From Apostichopus japonicus (taxonomy: Eukaryota > Echinodermata > Holothuroidea > Aspidochirotida > Stichopodidae): a DNA stretch of 64,000 nucleotides. Below are positions 32,293 to 64,000 of this stretch, piece after piece. The notes under the pieces were generated by a model that saw only the letters and a program-made list of their open reading frames with translations, was not told the DNA's origin and made no database searches. Where the stretch lies: NCBI RefSeq assembly GCF_037975245.1, contig NC_092576.1, positions 40,552,111 through 40,616,110 on the forward strand. The letters run 5' to 3'. Both the position numbers and the translations under genes were made by a program. The number at the start of each line of letters is the position of its first letter. The first letter of the stretch is position 1.

Positions 32293-35200
32293 ACACCTGT
32301 TTGCTTTAAGTTCACATTTGGTAGAATATCAGATCATTTCAACTGTCAATATCTCGAAAACGGCACATAGGAATTGAAGGCAAATTTATCCAAAATGCTT
32401 AGATTATGTTCCTCTTTAACATATCAAAAAGGAATTTTGAAAAAAAAAATGAAAATTCTTTTAAGGTCTTATCCCGAGAGGATGGGTTTGCCAAGTCTGG
32501 AGAGCATGGGAGTTGTTATAATAAATCCCTGCAGATCTGGAACAGCCTCACACGTAGTTGTACAGCTTCCAAGATGTGTATTGCTCGTCTGCTTACCTTC
32601 ACCATTGTATCAAGTAATGGTCTTTTTTCTTTTTTCTTTTTCGTTTAGAATTATTTTGCTAACCTGCAATCAGGCTTGCCACACTCTGACCATCGTCGAA
32701 CTAGTTTAAAGGGGTTCCTCGACAGTTTAACCCTGAAGGATGACAGGTGGGGTGATGGCGGAGGAGCTATAGGCGCGGGATGTTTATGAGATAAGCGTGG
32801 AGAGAGGATTTCGGTTGGCTGTGTTCTGCATGCCGGATTAGGGTAGAATAAGAAGCTGAAAATCACCATGTCGAGTGATGGAGTATAGATAATTTATATA
32901 AGTATGCTAAACACCTCTCTTTTCCGTTGTTCCTTTTAATTCAATGCTGTCCTTTAAAAACACAACAACAAAAAACAGTTTAAATGGAGAATAAGAACTG
33001 ATACATTTTATTTCGAAATGTCTACAAAGCGTATGGAATATATGCGGTTTGCCTAGTAATTTCTAGATTTAAATTGACATCGATTACCAACCTGTATTAA
33101 TTAGGCCAAAACCTACATGGTGTGACTTTTTTTCAAGACAATATCCCAGATATAACATACTTAGGGGTTGATTTCCGGCCGCTGTAGCCCTGTCACTCCC
33201 GCTTATAAAACTGGCGTTCAATATTTTGAAAGAGTTAAAGAGCATAAAATAGCAACTATACGCCAAGGGGGTAATTCGTACTAGAATAGTTAAGACAAGG
33301 GTCTGCTACGATCATGAAGTAACACTGAAAGTTTTAACAAAAATAATATTAATAAATTTGATGGCCATGATAACTATTATGATAATGATATACAATACAA
33401 CGCAATCCTATATACGTGATGTGTAGTGGACGGTGAGTAGGCCTACGTATACTTTAAGCGGTTCAAAGTTCATCTGTATATTGTCTCCAAATTTCAGTTC
33501 GTGGTACTAATAATTAACTACCGTCCTTAACATATAACAAATAACAAATCATAATAATTAACTATAAGCTTTTGACAACATAACCCTTGATATGCCCATT
33601 GTGATCATATAATTGTCCCCCTGGGGGAAAATATTTACACATTGTAATTACTTAAAATCTGTTCATTTTGTCAATAGGGACCCCAAGTATTGACAGATAG
33701 GTATTGAAATGAAGTTTTAATTTTTATAATTTTTTTTTATAATTGAGCTAATTAGATATGTAAATAAGCAAATGAGGTTATGATACAAACAATGCACTTT
33801 TTTTGCCCATTTGAAATTATTTTGATGAAATCTGCTGGACTTTTGATAGTTTGATGAGTTCAAGACATGTTATTTCATAAGTAAAATATTATTTGATGCT
33901 TGAATGTGAGGAATATGACTGATTTTCCCCCCTCCAAACAAACAAATGTATTCTGTAATACATTGGTAGCCACGCGTAACGGTAAGTCTATATATACCAA
34001 TTGCGCTACATACACAATACATAGTACATACAGTGTGCAAACAGTGTGCATACAGTATGCGGCTTACCGTATCAGAATTTCAGAATTTCATGGTCAGAAT
34101 CTTCTTCTCCAAAGGCTTGATGGTCAAATTGCCCATAAAAAGAAGGTCTAACGCCTCTTAGAAGTATTTAGCCATGATAATATGTGCTAAATAGTTACCG
34201 TTTCATTTACGTGAGTGATTGCATTGACCCTAACGACGCAAGCATATCAACTGTGGTTGACCGAAATTCTATACCGTAGAAATGCTCGAGTTGAATTGCT
34301 AGGGATTACTCACAAAGTGGAGGCGCTATTGCTCAATTGTTTCTATGTAGAGTTGAATTTCAGTGTGGCGCTTCTGGAGAGCTAAAAATCTTTTCTGTAG
34401 GGTGAGGCATTCGGGAGAAATATTTTCAGAAAGTTGACCGTTTTTTGGCCTTAACATAGACCGAAAAACGTTATTTTTTGACATATTTTCCCCAAATATA
34501 GAGCCATCTCTCTACATATGCCTCTGAGGCTCCTGATTTGATTCCTTGTATGTATTAGATAGTTGTATAAGATAGGGTCAGGTTGACTGACATTTTTCAC
34601 TGTTCTCACGATTTTTTTGAAAAAAAGGTCAAAACGACCGGTGTTTTGAATGTAAACAAATCTTTGAAGACCAAAAAAAAAAAAAGGTTCCTGTGACCCC
34701 TCGGAAAAAGCTTGTTTATTGATGCAGGCTGTCTTGTGTGCAAAATAAAGCTATGGGAAGCTCTCTAGTGTATTCCTATCTCGAGTAATGATTTTCTAAA
34801 GCATGTCTTCACTTATGTTCATTAAAGGGCAATCGGGAAATAAGGAGATAATATAGGCCATACTACATTCCATTTTCCTATAGATGTAAGGCCTATATGT
34901 TGGGATACCGGTATTTCCATATTCGGCACCCCTGTGTAGACATGAAAAGTATACAGTTTAGAAAACAAAAACTGTCCCCAACTGGGTGAGTAGATGCAGC
35001 CCATATTACCCATGATGCTTAGGGTGGGCCGCAGTGTACCATGTTTCATAAATAAGTTATCCAAAAAAGTGACTTGATTTCGAGTTTTTATTTCCTGGTA
35101 TATAATTGTAATTGTGGTGCTTTGGAAAGCAATCACAGCATACTATATCATTTAACCGACACAATCATTTTTTTTTTTCATTCCGACTGATCTATTCTTT

Positions 35201-38200
35201 TAAAGTTTTAGTGTCAGAGAGCCCCATATACTGGATTCAGCTACTAACTCGGTATGTGATGCATGTGTAGGGCCAAATTAAGCTATAGTGAGGTGCCTGT
35301 AACATGCAGAATAAAATATGCGTTCCATTTCAGTTTTTATCTTTGTGCAGCTATGAATTCAATTTCAAATATTTTGCGTCGAATGTATAACATAGATACT
35401 AAACTTCCGTTGATTTCGGTGTTAAAATAATAACCTCAATTGAAGGTGATAATTGGCTAAAATCGCTAACCTTACAACACCCAGTCTTTCGTAAAAAGTT
35501 GAAGGGATTCTAGTACTATAGTAATAGAGCAAGTGCATGAGTCACCGAATCAGAATTTATAGTTTGCAAGCAATATAACGCGGGGCCCGTTGAAAATGCG
35601 GGTTCCCGTAGCATATGCTACTTTAAGCTACTTGGTTAATCCGGCACTGTGTATATGTACACGTTCTAACATAAAGATCTTATCACGATGTACTGTAGGC
35701 GTTCATAATAAAAATGGTGGATGCAATTTGTTGTGTATATTATTATAGGTGACCATTCTTTGTATTTCTAGCATTTTGTGGGGCCATATACTGATGCCCA
35801 AGTAACTTTGACGGATCGCAACACATGGTATCTTTTCAAAATGGCAGAAAAAGCAGTGTAAAGAGAAGAAATGTTGGCCACTGAAAGAGCAAAACCCTGT
35901 ATGCATGTTGGTCGTTGTGCGATGAAGTAAAAATTCAAAACCAATTGACTGACAATATTCGATTATAAGAGGCCACCATTTGAACTTGAAATAGCTAGAG
36001 CGCTCTCCTTGGTTACAACATAATATTTTTCATACATATGCTGGTATTAATTTTAGTTTGATTCCGACGCTGTTAAGGTCGTTGGTCCATACGAAATTAT
36101 ATTAACGACCACTTGTTATGCATGCATCCGGCTTCACGAATCTTATGACCAGTCAATATTGTCGTTTTATTACGGGATATCAGGCGATGACGTAACATTA
36201 TATAAAGGTCATGCAAAGGTCACGTTTAAGATACTATTCAAGCACTTTCAGTTTTGGTTGATTGTTTTTTGTTTTGTTTTGTTGTGTGGTTTATGATATT
36301 GTTTGCTTAAGTTCACTGTATGTTTGCACGTATAACAATAAAGTTAATACATGCATCGAAATATGAATTGTTAATTTGTCGGTACAACATTAAGAGCAAT
36401 GATTCGTAGGCATATAAGTATATATCAACTCTTCAAGTAGTGATTGTTTAAAATTTCTGGTAAATTCGCGAATCGCTTAAATTATGATACCGCTCTTTCA
36501 GCAGCTATGATAACCTTGTATAAGGTTTCTACAGCTTAGGCTTATTTTGGAAATCTTTCGTCCAAATATTACGAAACTAATTAACTGGTATTATGCAATA
36601 AAATGAAAAATTACGAAATGGCATGTCACACATGTGAAATTTAAAAATTTAAATATTAAAAATTTATTAGCTTTTACTAAAAACTATGCCAATTATTATT
36701 CATTTATTTACTTTTTCGTTCAGAAATATGACTGATATGAATATATGGTGCACGATGCAAACGTTTTGTTACTTTGCAGAAACTTAAAAAAGAAAAAAGT
36801 TGGCCAATATTTTACCCAACACCATTCATGTAACACAATGTCGGGTAAAATATGTAATTCGACCAAAAGAAATGTATCCGATCAAATTTTGATTTTGCCA
36901 CAAAACAAATAAACTTACGACATCACAGTTTAATCAATGTGATCGCAAAAAGGGGTGACACACTTGTCAAAATTGTTTGCTGGGGTGGAAGGGGAGCACG
37001 GCTTTAGAAAAAACTGGTTGGATACACTGCTTATCAAGTGTGGAGGAAATATTTGCAAAACGTTTTCAGTATGCACAATAATGAAAATGATGAAAAAATG
37101 ATTAAATATTTTAGAGCTTCCTTCATGATTATTTTGTAGAAGTTAGCACGTTGCCGATAGTTTTACAACTCTGTGTTCCTCGTATTGCCATAGTGACAGA
37201 AAATCACAAATTTTGATAAACTGTTCCATTTTGTTTCAATATATACAGTTCTGTTATTAAAAATATCTAAAGAATGGAGAAAACTTAAGAAAAGTTGGCA
37301 ATTTTGGCATTCCTTTGGTCGTTATATATTGATATTAAAACAGGAACTTAAGGTGTTGGAACAATTTTCACCAAACCTATACCGATTATTACATAAATTA
37401 AGATTGGTAATTTACCAACATAAGACACCCAACGTAAGTATTCAAGTAATTAAACATTAATTGCTAATAATGTTAAAAGTCCTAACAAATTCGTCGCCCA
37501 GACAATTGCTTATTTATCTAGATTATTCACAATTAAAATATCAAATCCAAAAATATTATTTGAAAGAAAAAAAGAATACTTTATTACTTACAAAATTTAT
37601 CCAAGTTTTTTACAATTTATCAAATAATATATATAATTTTCATATTTATGATGGAATGTCTGGTCCCAGCAGTCATCTCAGATGTGATTCATGATTTGAT
37701 TTCTGACCTGATTTTGGAGTAAATTTTATGTTTTTTCGGCGATTTTTATGCTCTCGGAATTAATTTTTCAATTCAACCATAAAATATCCCGTCCAGACCC
37801 AGCATCTGAAATACAAACAACAAAATATATGATCATATGAAACTAATGAATGAGGACTGGATTGGGTGCGTAATTAGTTGCTACCGGATCATAACGGCCA
37901 TAACGAACCATAACGAACCATAACGGACCATATATAACGGCCTCGCTGGAGCCAGTTGAAGTGGAAGAGAGTTCGATCTGGGTGCGGGGAGGCACAAACT
38001 TCAAAAAGGCAATGTGACTTTCATTTTCATGAAATCACATCCAAAACGCCCCAACAAATTGGACCAACCGTATGCATTCTATAAAACAAAAACGGCCCAT
38101 TTTTAATGATTTTATGTATTTCTTTCAACGAAATTGCACTTTCTCATTACATTTTCAACCATGTATCAACAAAAAGCACCTTCCATTCAGGGTTGTTGTA

Positions 38201-39059
38201 GCCGGGGGACACGTGCCCCCCACCCCCTCCCCCTGTGAAAAAAAATGATAAATGTGCCCCTTTTTAAAATGAAAAGTATCCCCTCCTTTTGGAATCTGTA
38301 TTTCCTGTTAAAAGATGTAAATTAACACTGCGTTTTCTTATTTTTGGTCTCAGCTTTCGTTTGAAATGTTTGTTATATGGCGCTCCAAAAATCTCTACTG
38401 GATTACTTTTAGCATATTATTTTCTGCGGTTGTATGGCCTAATTCATTGAAGTGAATCTGGTCAGTTTGGTGCCTACAATGCAAACTGTACAACCAGGCA
38501 ACAACATAGTAAACAAACACTCACAAAGACAAAATGGTAAAAGAGTGAAAGAAGTTGGAAAGTGCCTTTTTAGAATTGGTACCCCCTCCCCCCCCCCCCC
38601 CACACACACACACGTTTTGACACGTTGATGCACACCTACATTAATGACAGAAAAGTATATATAATTCTGTTAAAAAACTTGGGCGATTCTGATATTTATG
38701 AAAATGGGTAAATTTTCCACAAAGCTGGAGTCATATAACCCTACCGTCCCTCCCCTTTCCCCACATTGTACCTGAAATTAGAAAAGTGAAGAAGATGACA
38801 TACCGGTACCGACAGTGGATGATGGGTAAGGAGAGGTTAGTTTGAGATCGAAATAATAAAGATTGCCATCTTATTTCACTAAATTTTGAAAATGTTAGGA
38901 AAAGGCCAACTTCTAGCACAACATACCAAGTTATGTCACACTGCAGTTAATATTGATAAGAAAGTTATACTATACAATGGAGTTATGAATTAACGAGTCG
39001 TTAAAGATATCTAATAGGTCAACATGTCCATGTGACAATGTAGGCTTGTTAAACCATGT
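32293..39059. other. Intergenic region between ALDH3-A and ALDH3-B
   Basis: I recognise no gene. AT-rich sequence predominates; a TATATAAAG at about 36200 and AATAAA at 36331 are only 130 bp apart with no frame between. CCATAACGAA units repeat at 37896-37930, and C/G homopolymers occur at 38210-38235 and 38580-38600. The 3' UTR of copy B probably extends into the right edge. Confidence 0.5.
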
Positions 39060-59204
<20,145 letters not shown>

Positions 59205-60254
59205 TTTGAAGAATTCCCGTGCAATGTCTTACTACTCTTCAATGGCGTTTTCCGTTATAGGTCTGTAATAGGAACAGCATGGAAGTATCTGGTATATCAG
59301 TTTAAGACTAGACAATAAAAGCTCCCGTTGTATCATGAACTTTACCCAGTATTATTTACTTTACGATCTAGCCGATTTCTTTGCATTAATGATGGTCACA
59401 TGGTATCATTTACACTCGGTATCGTGTTACGAAGGTCCTTTATTTGTTTGACTTTCAAGATGCTGATACCACAAAGCTGATTGCAAGCGATATTTGTATG
59501 TCATTTGCATAAATCTATGACACCGAAGCAAATTTTTGTTTTTAAGAGATTTCTGTTGGAACCTGTTCGCATGATTTGATTCAATTAAACCGTGATAACT
59601 CTGTCAAACTCGGCATCTGCTGGATCATATCTAACAGGAACTATTTCGAAATTCCTCTCTGTGTTATTTTCAAACCTGGACTGACTTGGTTAGGTGTCCT
59701 TCGGTTATAGTCGATACTACCCCTCAGATATCGGTGTTTTCTAGTAGTATTTATTGTAATCTGGTTGCCTACTCCCCACTCTCCCTAGTTTAGCTCAAAT
59801 AATACAAAAATAATAACAAGAGAGTTCCATTTGTACACCATGAAATGTTACATTTATGATCTAAGCAAGTCTTAAAATGTGGTATTTGACGTCAATCTAA
59901 TATTTATCCTGGTGTGGGGGAGTAATGGATAGAGAAGAGGCTCTCAGAGCCCACATACATGGGCAGACGACTTCAACATGCCCAGGGCCACATTCCTCCT
60001 ATGTGGAGCATCTCTTTATAGATATAATCTGGTAAAATGTGCAGTCGCTCGGAGTAATTAGAAAACCGATAATGGAGTGTCCTGTCGTCCGTAATAAAGC
60101 CCATACTACCAAGACATTTAGTATGTCGATTGTGGTCGTTGTCTGAAAAACCTCTTGTCAGGAAGTGGTGACCTTTTGACCCGAAGGTTGTCATGGCAAC
60201 ATCAACCATCTGTAAAGGAACTTGAGGTACACGCAAGGTATATATACAAACAGT

Positions 60255-60475
60255 GTTGTAATGACACGAGTCTTGTTCGAGTCCCTTATTTTATGGACAA
60301 TAGACTCGATTTGGGTCATTGCCTACAAGTGACTCGAATTAATTCTACTCGGGTCCATTTAATTCGTGTCTAAACTTATTGTGACTCGACTCGACACTCT
60401 ATCTTTGGCGAATTTTACTCGAGTCAGTCCCTAATGCCGGAGTCCAAAATGACTTGGGACTCGAATTATAAAGTC
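60255..60475. repeat. ACTCGA/TCGAGT-rich repeat
   Basis: At least eight GACTCG- or CGAGTC-type words in 220 bp, partly inverted; probably a mobile-element fragment. One TTGTTCGAGTCCC resembles a tRNA B box but no tRNA fold surrounds it. Confidence 0.5.
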
Positions 60476-61090
60476 AATGACACTTACAGTCGTACAGTGT
60501 ACACACTATAGCAGACTGTAACGGCGTAAACGTCGAGTGGTCTATACCGGTCACACTTGTTTGTCACAACATCATTACTCATGCACTAACGTTACCGTAA
60601 TTACGCCATTTTGGATTTTCGGAATTATCAGCTACATTGTTGGTTCATTTTATGAACTACTGAATAGTGATTTATGTTTCAAAATATTTAAACATGCAAT
60701 TTAATGTCCGTTAATTGTGTTTTAACTATTCTTATTGTGACATGAACTTTGAAAAAATTGTAGCAATAAAGTAATCCAGTAGCCTAGGTCAGATCTAGAA
60801 ATAGGTCAGTGCGGAGTGCACTAGTAAACCTCGGTTGGTACAAACAGCCAGTTGGGACAATTTCCTAATACTAACACCACCTCTCTCGGTGTATTACTAA
60901 GGCCCGTATATATGGTGTTCGTATGCAAAAAAGGAACTGAATTGTAGGCGTGTCTGTATGTACCAACGGCTTGCCATATCTCGCGGCAGGTTTCACACGT
61001 CGCCGTACACTGTACGTGTTTACCGTACCGTACAACATAATGTGTAGGACCGCGAAAACGCAGTTACAATACATCATCATTTCTAATAAC

Positions 61091-61295
61091 AGTAGCGACG
61101 TATGTTTCAGTATAGAGCGCCATCTATTTTAGGTACGTTGCCGTATATTTTAGGTACAGCGACATATGTTTTCAGTACGAGGACGCTTAGTTTAGGTACA
61201 ATGGCATATCTATTAAGTACAGCGACAAATATGTTTAGTACAAAACGTATGAGTTTAGTACAGCGACGGATATTTTAGCTACCACGGCATATATC
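61091..61295. repeat. Degenerate 26-bp minisatellite between ALDH3-B and ALDH3-C
   Basis: Seven or eight units of TTTAGGTACAGCGACATATG-like sequence with a variable tail. Confidence 0.8.
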
Positions 61296-62216
61296 GCGGC
61301 CCTTTTCGCGTTCCACATTTTAGTAGTTAACGTCGTCTATGTTGCGATGACAGTTAATTCTCAAACGACGAGCTGTTTCTCAAACGACGAACTGTACGTA
61401 TTGGTCGGGAATCGTCTGAAACTGTTCCACCTAACCGTCATTACATATCGAATAATCGCATATAGGTCATATACAGATTAATTATTCGATGGAATTTATA
61501 TTCGATGCATATTATTTCATTAATTTCATTAAGTCTTGCCAGTGTAAACTGATGTCCGATTACCTCATATAGGGTACGTCATGATAAAACAATGCGACAA
61601 TTGTTCTTTTCAAGTATTGTCTTAACTTTTTAATTTACAGATAAAATCTTTAACAAAATATATTTATTATGCATGCTAACCGAAAGACTGCTATGTATCC
61701 GTTTAAACGTGGTAACCAATCTCATAAAAAAAAAAATTTTTTTAAATAATTTCATAATTGCGAATCATACATAAACAACAACAACAACAAAAGATTTCCC
61801 TTTTTAAATAAAATACTCTCTTTCGAATGTGAGTCCTGACATGCGAACCTTTTCTTTATCCACATTTAAACTATGGTGTCACAGAATATTAACAATCGAA
61901 AATTCCTAACGGAACGCATATATGACCAGGAACCATTAACATGTCATGATAGTGTGTCTGCATAGCGTTGTACCCATTTAACGTTAAAAATGATAACCAT
62001 TTTATAATAAATCATTTTTCTTCCCATCGGCCTGCCCACACACATAATATTATCACCTGTTTATTAGACTGACCCCTACTCCTCGACGTGTGCAAATAAA
62101 GAAATTAAGATAATAAACGGTTGACTAGTTATCTTGTTTTGTTAACTCACAGAATTCAGAGCGCAAAGTCCAACACAGATTGAACCGTGTGTCCATGCAT
62201 TGTACAATCCGGTGCC

Positions 62217-62223
62217 TATATAA
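62217..62223 (+). promoter_or_regulatory. TATA box of ALDH3-C
   Basis: TATATAA in the context GCCTATATAAGTACC lies 116 bp before the start codon, implying a transcription start near 62245-62250. Confidence 0.6.
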
Positions 62224-62338
62224 GTACCTGGGAATCAATCTAAGAATTTTCAAACCATCGCTGTTCCTCGAGAGACCCAAAGCTGTTTAACTCTACCAGA
62301 CGGAAGATAACGAAATAAACCGAAGAAGAAAAATCAAA

Positions 62339-62374
62339 ATGGCATCAGCCGTAGCAACAACAGACATGGAGAAG
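62339..62374 (+). CDS. aldh3: Aldehyde dehydrogenase family 3, copy C, exon 1 (partial gene)
   Basis: Twelve codons, MASAVATTDMEK, followed at once by a GTATGT donor. Length, phase, donor and sequence match exon 1 of copy B (MASVLATSDMAK), on the opposite strand. Exon 2, expected to begin IV and contain a GKTR motif, is not found before the end of the window. This is inferred from one short exon plus the TATA box, so an ALDH3 identity is likely rather than proven; a broken duplicate with only exon 1 is possible. Confidence 0.75.
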
Positions 62375-64000
62375 GTATGTCGCTTCTATTCTATTCAATT
62401 CTGTTTTCAACCGAGAAAGATTGTTCAATTATATTAATAATAAGATGATTCGTAAATTATTGTTTGGGTTTTAAAAAGCAGCCGTTTGCGGTTGACCGAC
62501 AATTTTCACAAACCTACCGAGTAGTACCCAAGATAAGATGGATTATTAAAATTAAGATACCTTTCGATATTTTTTTCTTTTCACAAAATAAGATGGTTAT
62601 CTATCAAATTAGGATACGTTACGATATTCGTTATGTTCACAAAATGATAGTTAATGTGCGATTACGTAATGAATTTTAAATAAACTCTTAACATTTTTGT
62701 CGACCAGAAACTTTTCATAATATATAGGCCTAGTAATCAATCACTTGTCGAAACAAGAAACTGGAAAAAAATCCAATTATACTAATATTTTGTAATACAT
62801 CTAAACTATATAGGTGAATCTAATGATCTTCATTGTCTTGTAATGTTGTTAACGATGAGCATTACAAAACTTGATCAACGTTAACAACAAAATTTATTTT
62901 AACATTTGTCATGACAACTTTCTGTGAGCGATTTTCATTATTGCGGCAGATGCTGGTTTATTCACTATGCAAAGCGACCATGCTTCAACGTAATTGCTAT
63001 GTATATACATCGTGTGTGTATCAATTTATTTTTTTATCTTTTTTCGAACCTTTCATGTATTTGCTGTGATTCTGAATATCCCAATGTCCCGTGTGTTACC
63101 GTGTGACGAACAGTGACTTTGATCTAACCTTATAGTTTTGTTCGAATATATTTGAGGTGAAAACAATTCTTGGTGAAATCAGTTAACTTAAATCTGTCCT
63201 CTATGCCTTAGTTTTCGCATCCTAATTAGTTGCTGTACCTTAACATCCCATCCTACCTCTAAATAAAGGCTAAAAAAATTATTAACGTTACAAAAACATG
63301 GTCAGTTGGTATTTCTTGCATGTAAAGTGTCCATAAGGGCGCATCGATATTGAGGTCTACTTATCAGAGCGTATAGAGGTGTCGCACTACAATTATAGTT
63401 ACGCTCTATTGACTTTCACACTAATTTCGTCACTTTGGCATGCGTGATGGCTAGAGAATAGTTGTTTTCAACCTGACATATCGTACGCACAATATGATAG
63501 CTGATGGCTTAGGCTACCACGGCACTATAATTGTCGTAGCCTACCACAATTAATTGCTCCCTTTGAAGTACACACTAAGCTCGTCATTTTCCAAGGTCGC
63601 TAGAGCATCGTATAGATAAAATTTTCCAACTGACATGTCCTACCCACCACTATAGTCTTGGGCTATCACATCACATTCCTTTTTTTGCAACCATGGCCGT
63701 TTAGAATTTGAGCTAAAAGAGGTAGAAGGTTAACATATAGTGCTCCCCCAACTCATGCGCCATGTCTCATTTAGAAATCTTCCTATTTCGTCAAAGAAGT
63801 TCTAAAACGCCTTAAATCTCTTCCAATCCTGATTTTTAGACCATCAGAAGTTTATTTCATCCTCGTCAGCATTTATACATGTACAATAATGACGATCACT
63901 ACATGCAAACTTGCACCAAAAATATGAAATTTTCAGTGTTGGCCAATGTAGGGACTTTTCCCCGATCACGTTTACCTTTACATGGTTCGTCAGCAGTTTA
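62375..64000 (+). other. Intron 1 of ALDH3-C (runs off the window)
   Basis: AT-rich with no recognisable coding sequence or mobile element. Confidence 0.5.

Larger units (their letters stand above)
59205..62338. promoter_or_regulatory. Divergent intergenic region between ALDH3-B and ALDH3-C
   Basis: 3134 bp separate the two start codons on opposite strands. It must hold both promoters. Contents: the shared CATTGAAGAGTA motif near copy B (59233-59244), ACTCGA-rich repeat text at 60255-60475, a MITE left end (AGCCAGTTGGGACAATTTCC) near 60847, a 26-bp minisatellite and the copy C TATA box. Confidence 0.6.

Noticed and set aside
34822-35136. 104-codon minus-strand frame
   Set aside because: No motif recognised, includes an apparent repeat terminus (GTCCCCAACTGGGTGAG) and has no splice or promoter support.
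38195-38600. Possible hAT element starting CAGGGTTGTTGTAGCCGGGG
   Set aside because: No matching inverted end or target duplication found.
60255-60300. tRNA B-box-like TTGTTCGAGTCCC
   Set aside because: No A box or cloverleaf at the correct distance; it is one of many ACTCGA words in a repeat.

Overview
The window is animal nuclear DNA: genes are split by GT-AG introns, a ribosomal protein gene has a 5' oligopyrimidine start, and mobile elements, minisatellites and microsatellites are abundant. Frequent TAGGCCTA-type words and the gene content suggest a marine deuterostome, most likely an echinoderm. That is inference and I cannot name a species.

Layout. (1) 1-4850 has no recognisable gene, only repeats. 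(2) 4851-9513 (+) is a complete five-exon gene for 60S ribosomal protein L12 (165 aa). (3) 9514-12752 holds its 3' end, a LINE reverse-transcriptase tail and a small MITE. (4) 12753-27665 (-) is a complete 12-exon class-3 aldehyde dehydrogenase gene (copy A, 501 aa) with a C-terminal hydrophobic anchor as in fatty aldehyde dehydrogenase. (5) 27666-39059 is repeat-rich intergenic DNA, including one hAT-like element inserted in another, both with perfect 8-bp target duplications. (6) 39060-59204 (-) is a second ALDH3 gene (copy B). Its first eleven exons match copy A exactly in length and phase, but its C-terminus differs. Its 8.6-kb first intron carries a single-exon rhodopsin-like GPCR gene (56400-57341, -) and a broken hAT transposase fragment. 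(7) 59205-62338 is a divergent intergenic region. (8) 62339-62374 (+) is a 12-codon first exon of a third ALDH3 gene (copy C), behind a TATA box; the rest lies beyond the window.

The locus is thus an ALDH3 cluster: A and B in tandem, C head-to-head with B, RPL12 converging on A. The ALDH3 products are predicted NAD(P)-dependent oxidases of fatty or aromatic aldehydes on membranes; L12 and the GPCR are unrelated neighbours.

The most unusual structure is in copy A. Edges of three of its exons (2, 4 and 7) have been duplicated together with their splice sites, each beside or inside a minisatellite. Intron 3 of the same gene holds a roughly 400-bp tandem repeat packed with AGGTCA half-sites in DR4, DR5 and DR1 spacing.

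Exon borders were derived by hand from reading frame, GT-AG sites and family alignment. The coding frames close exactly (498, 1506 and 1584 nt), which supports them strongly; UTR ends and promoters are much less certain.
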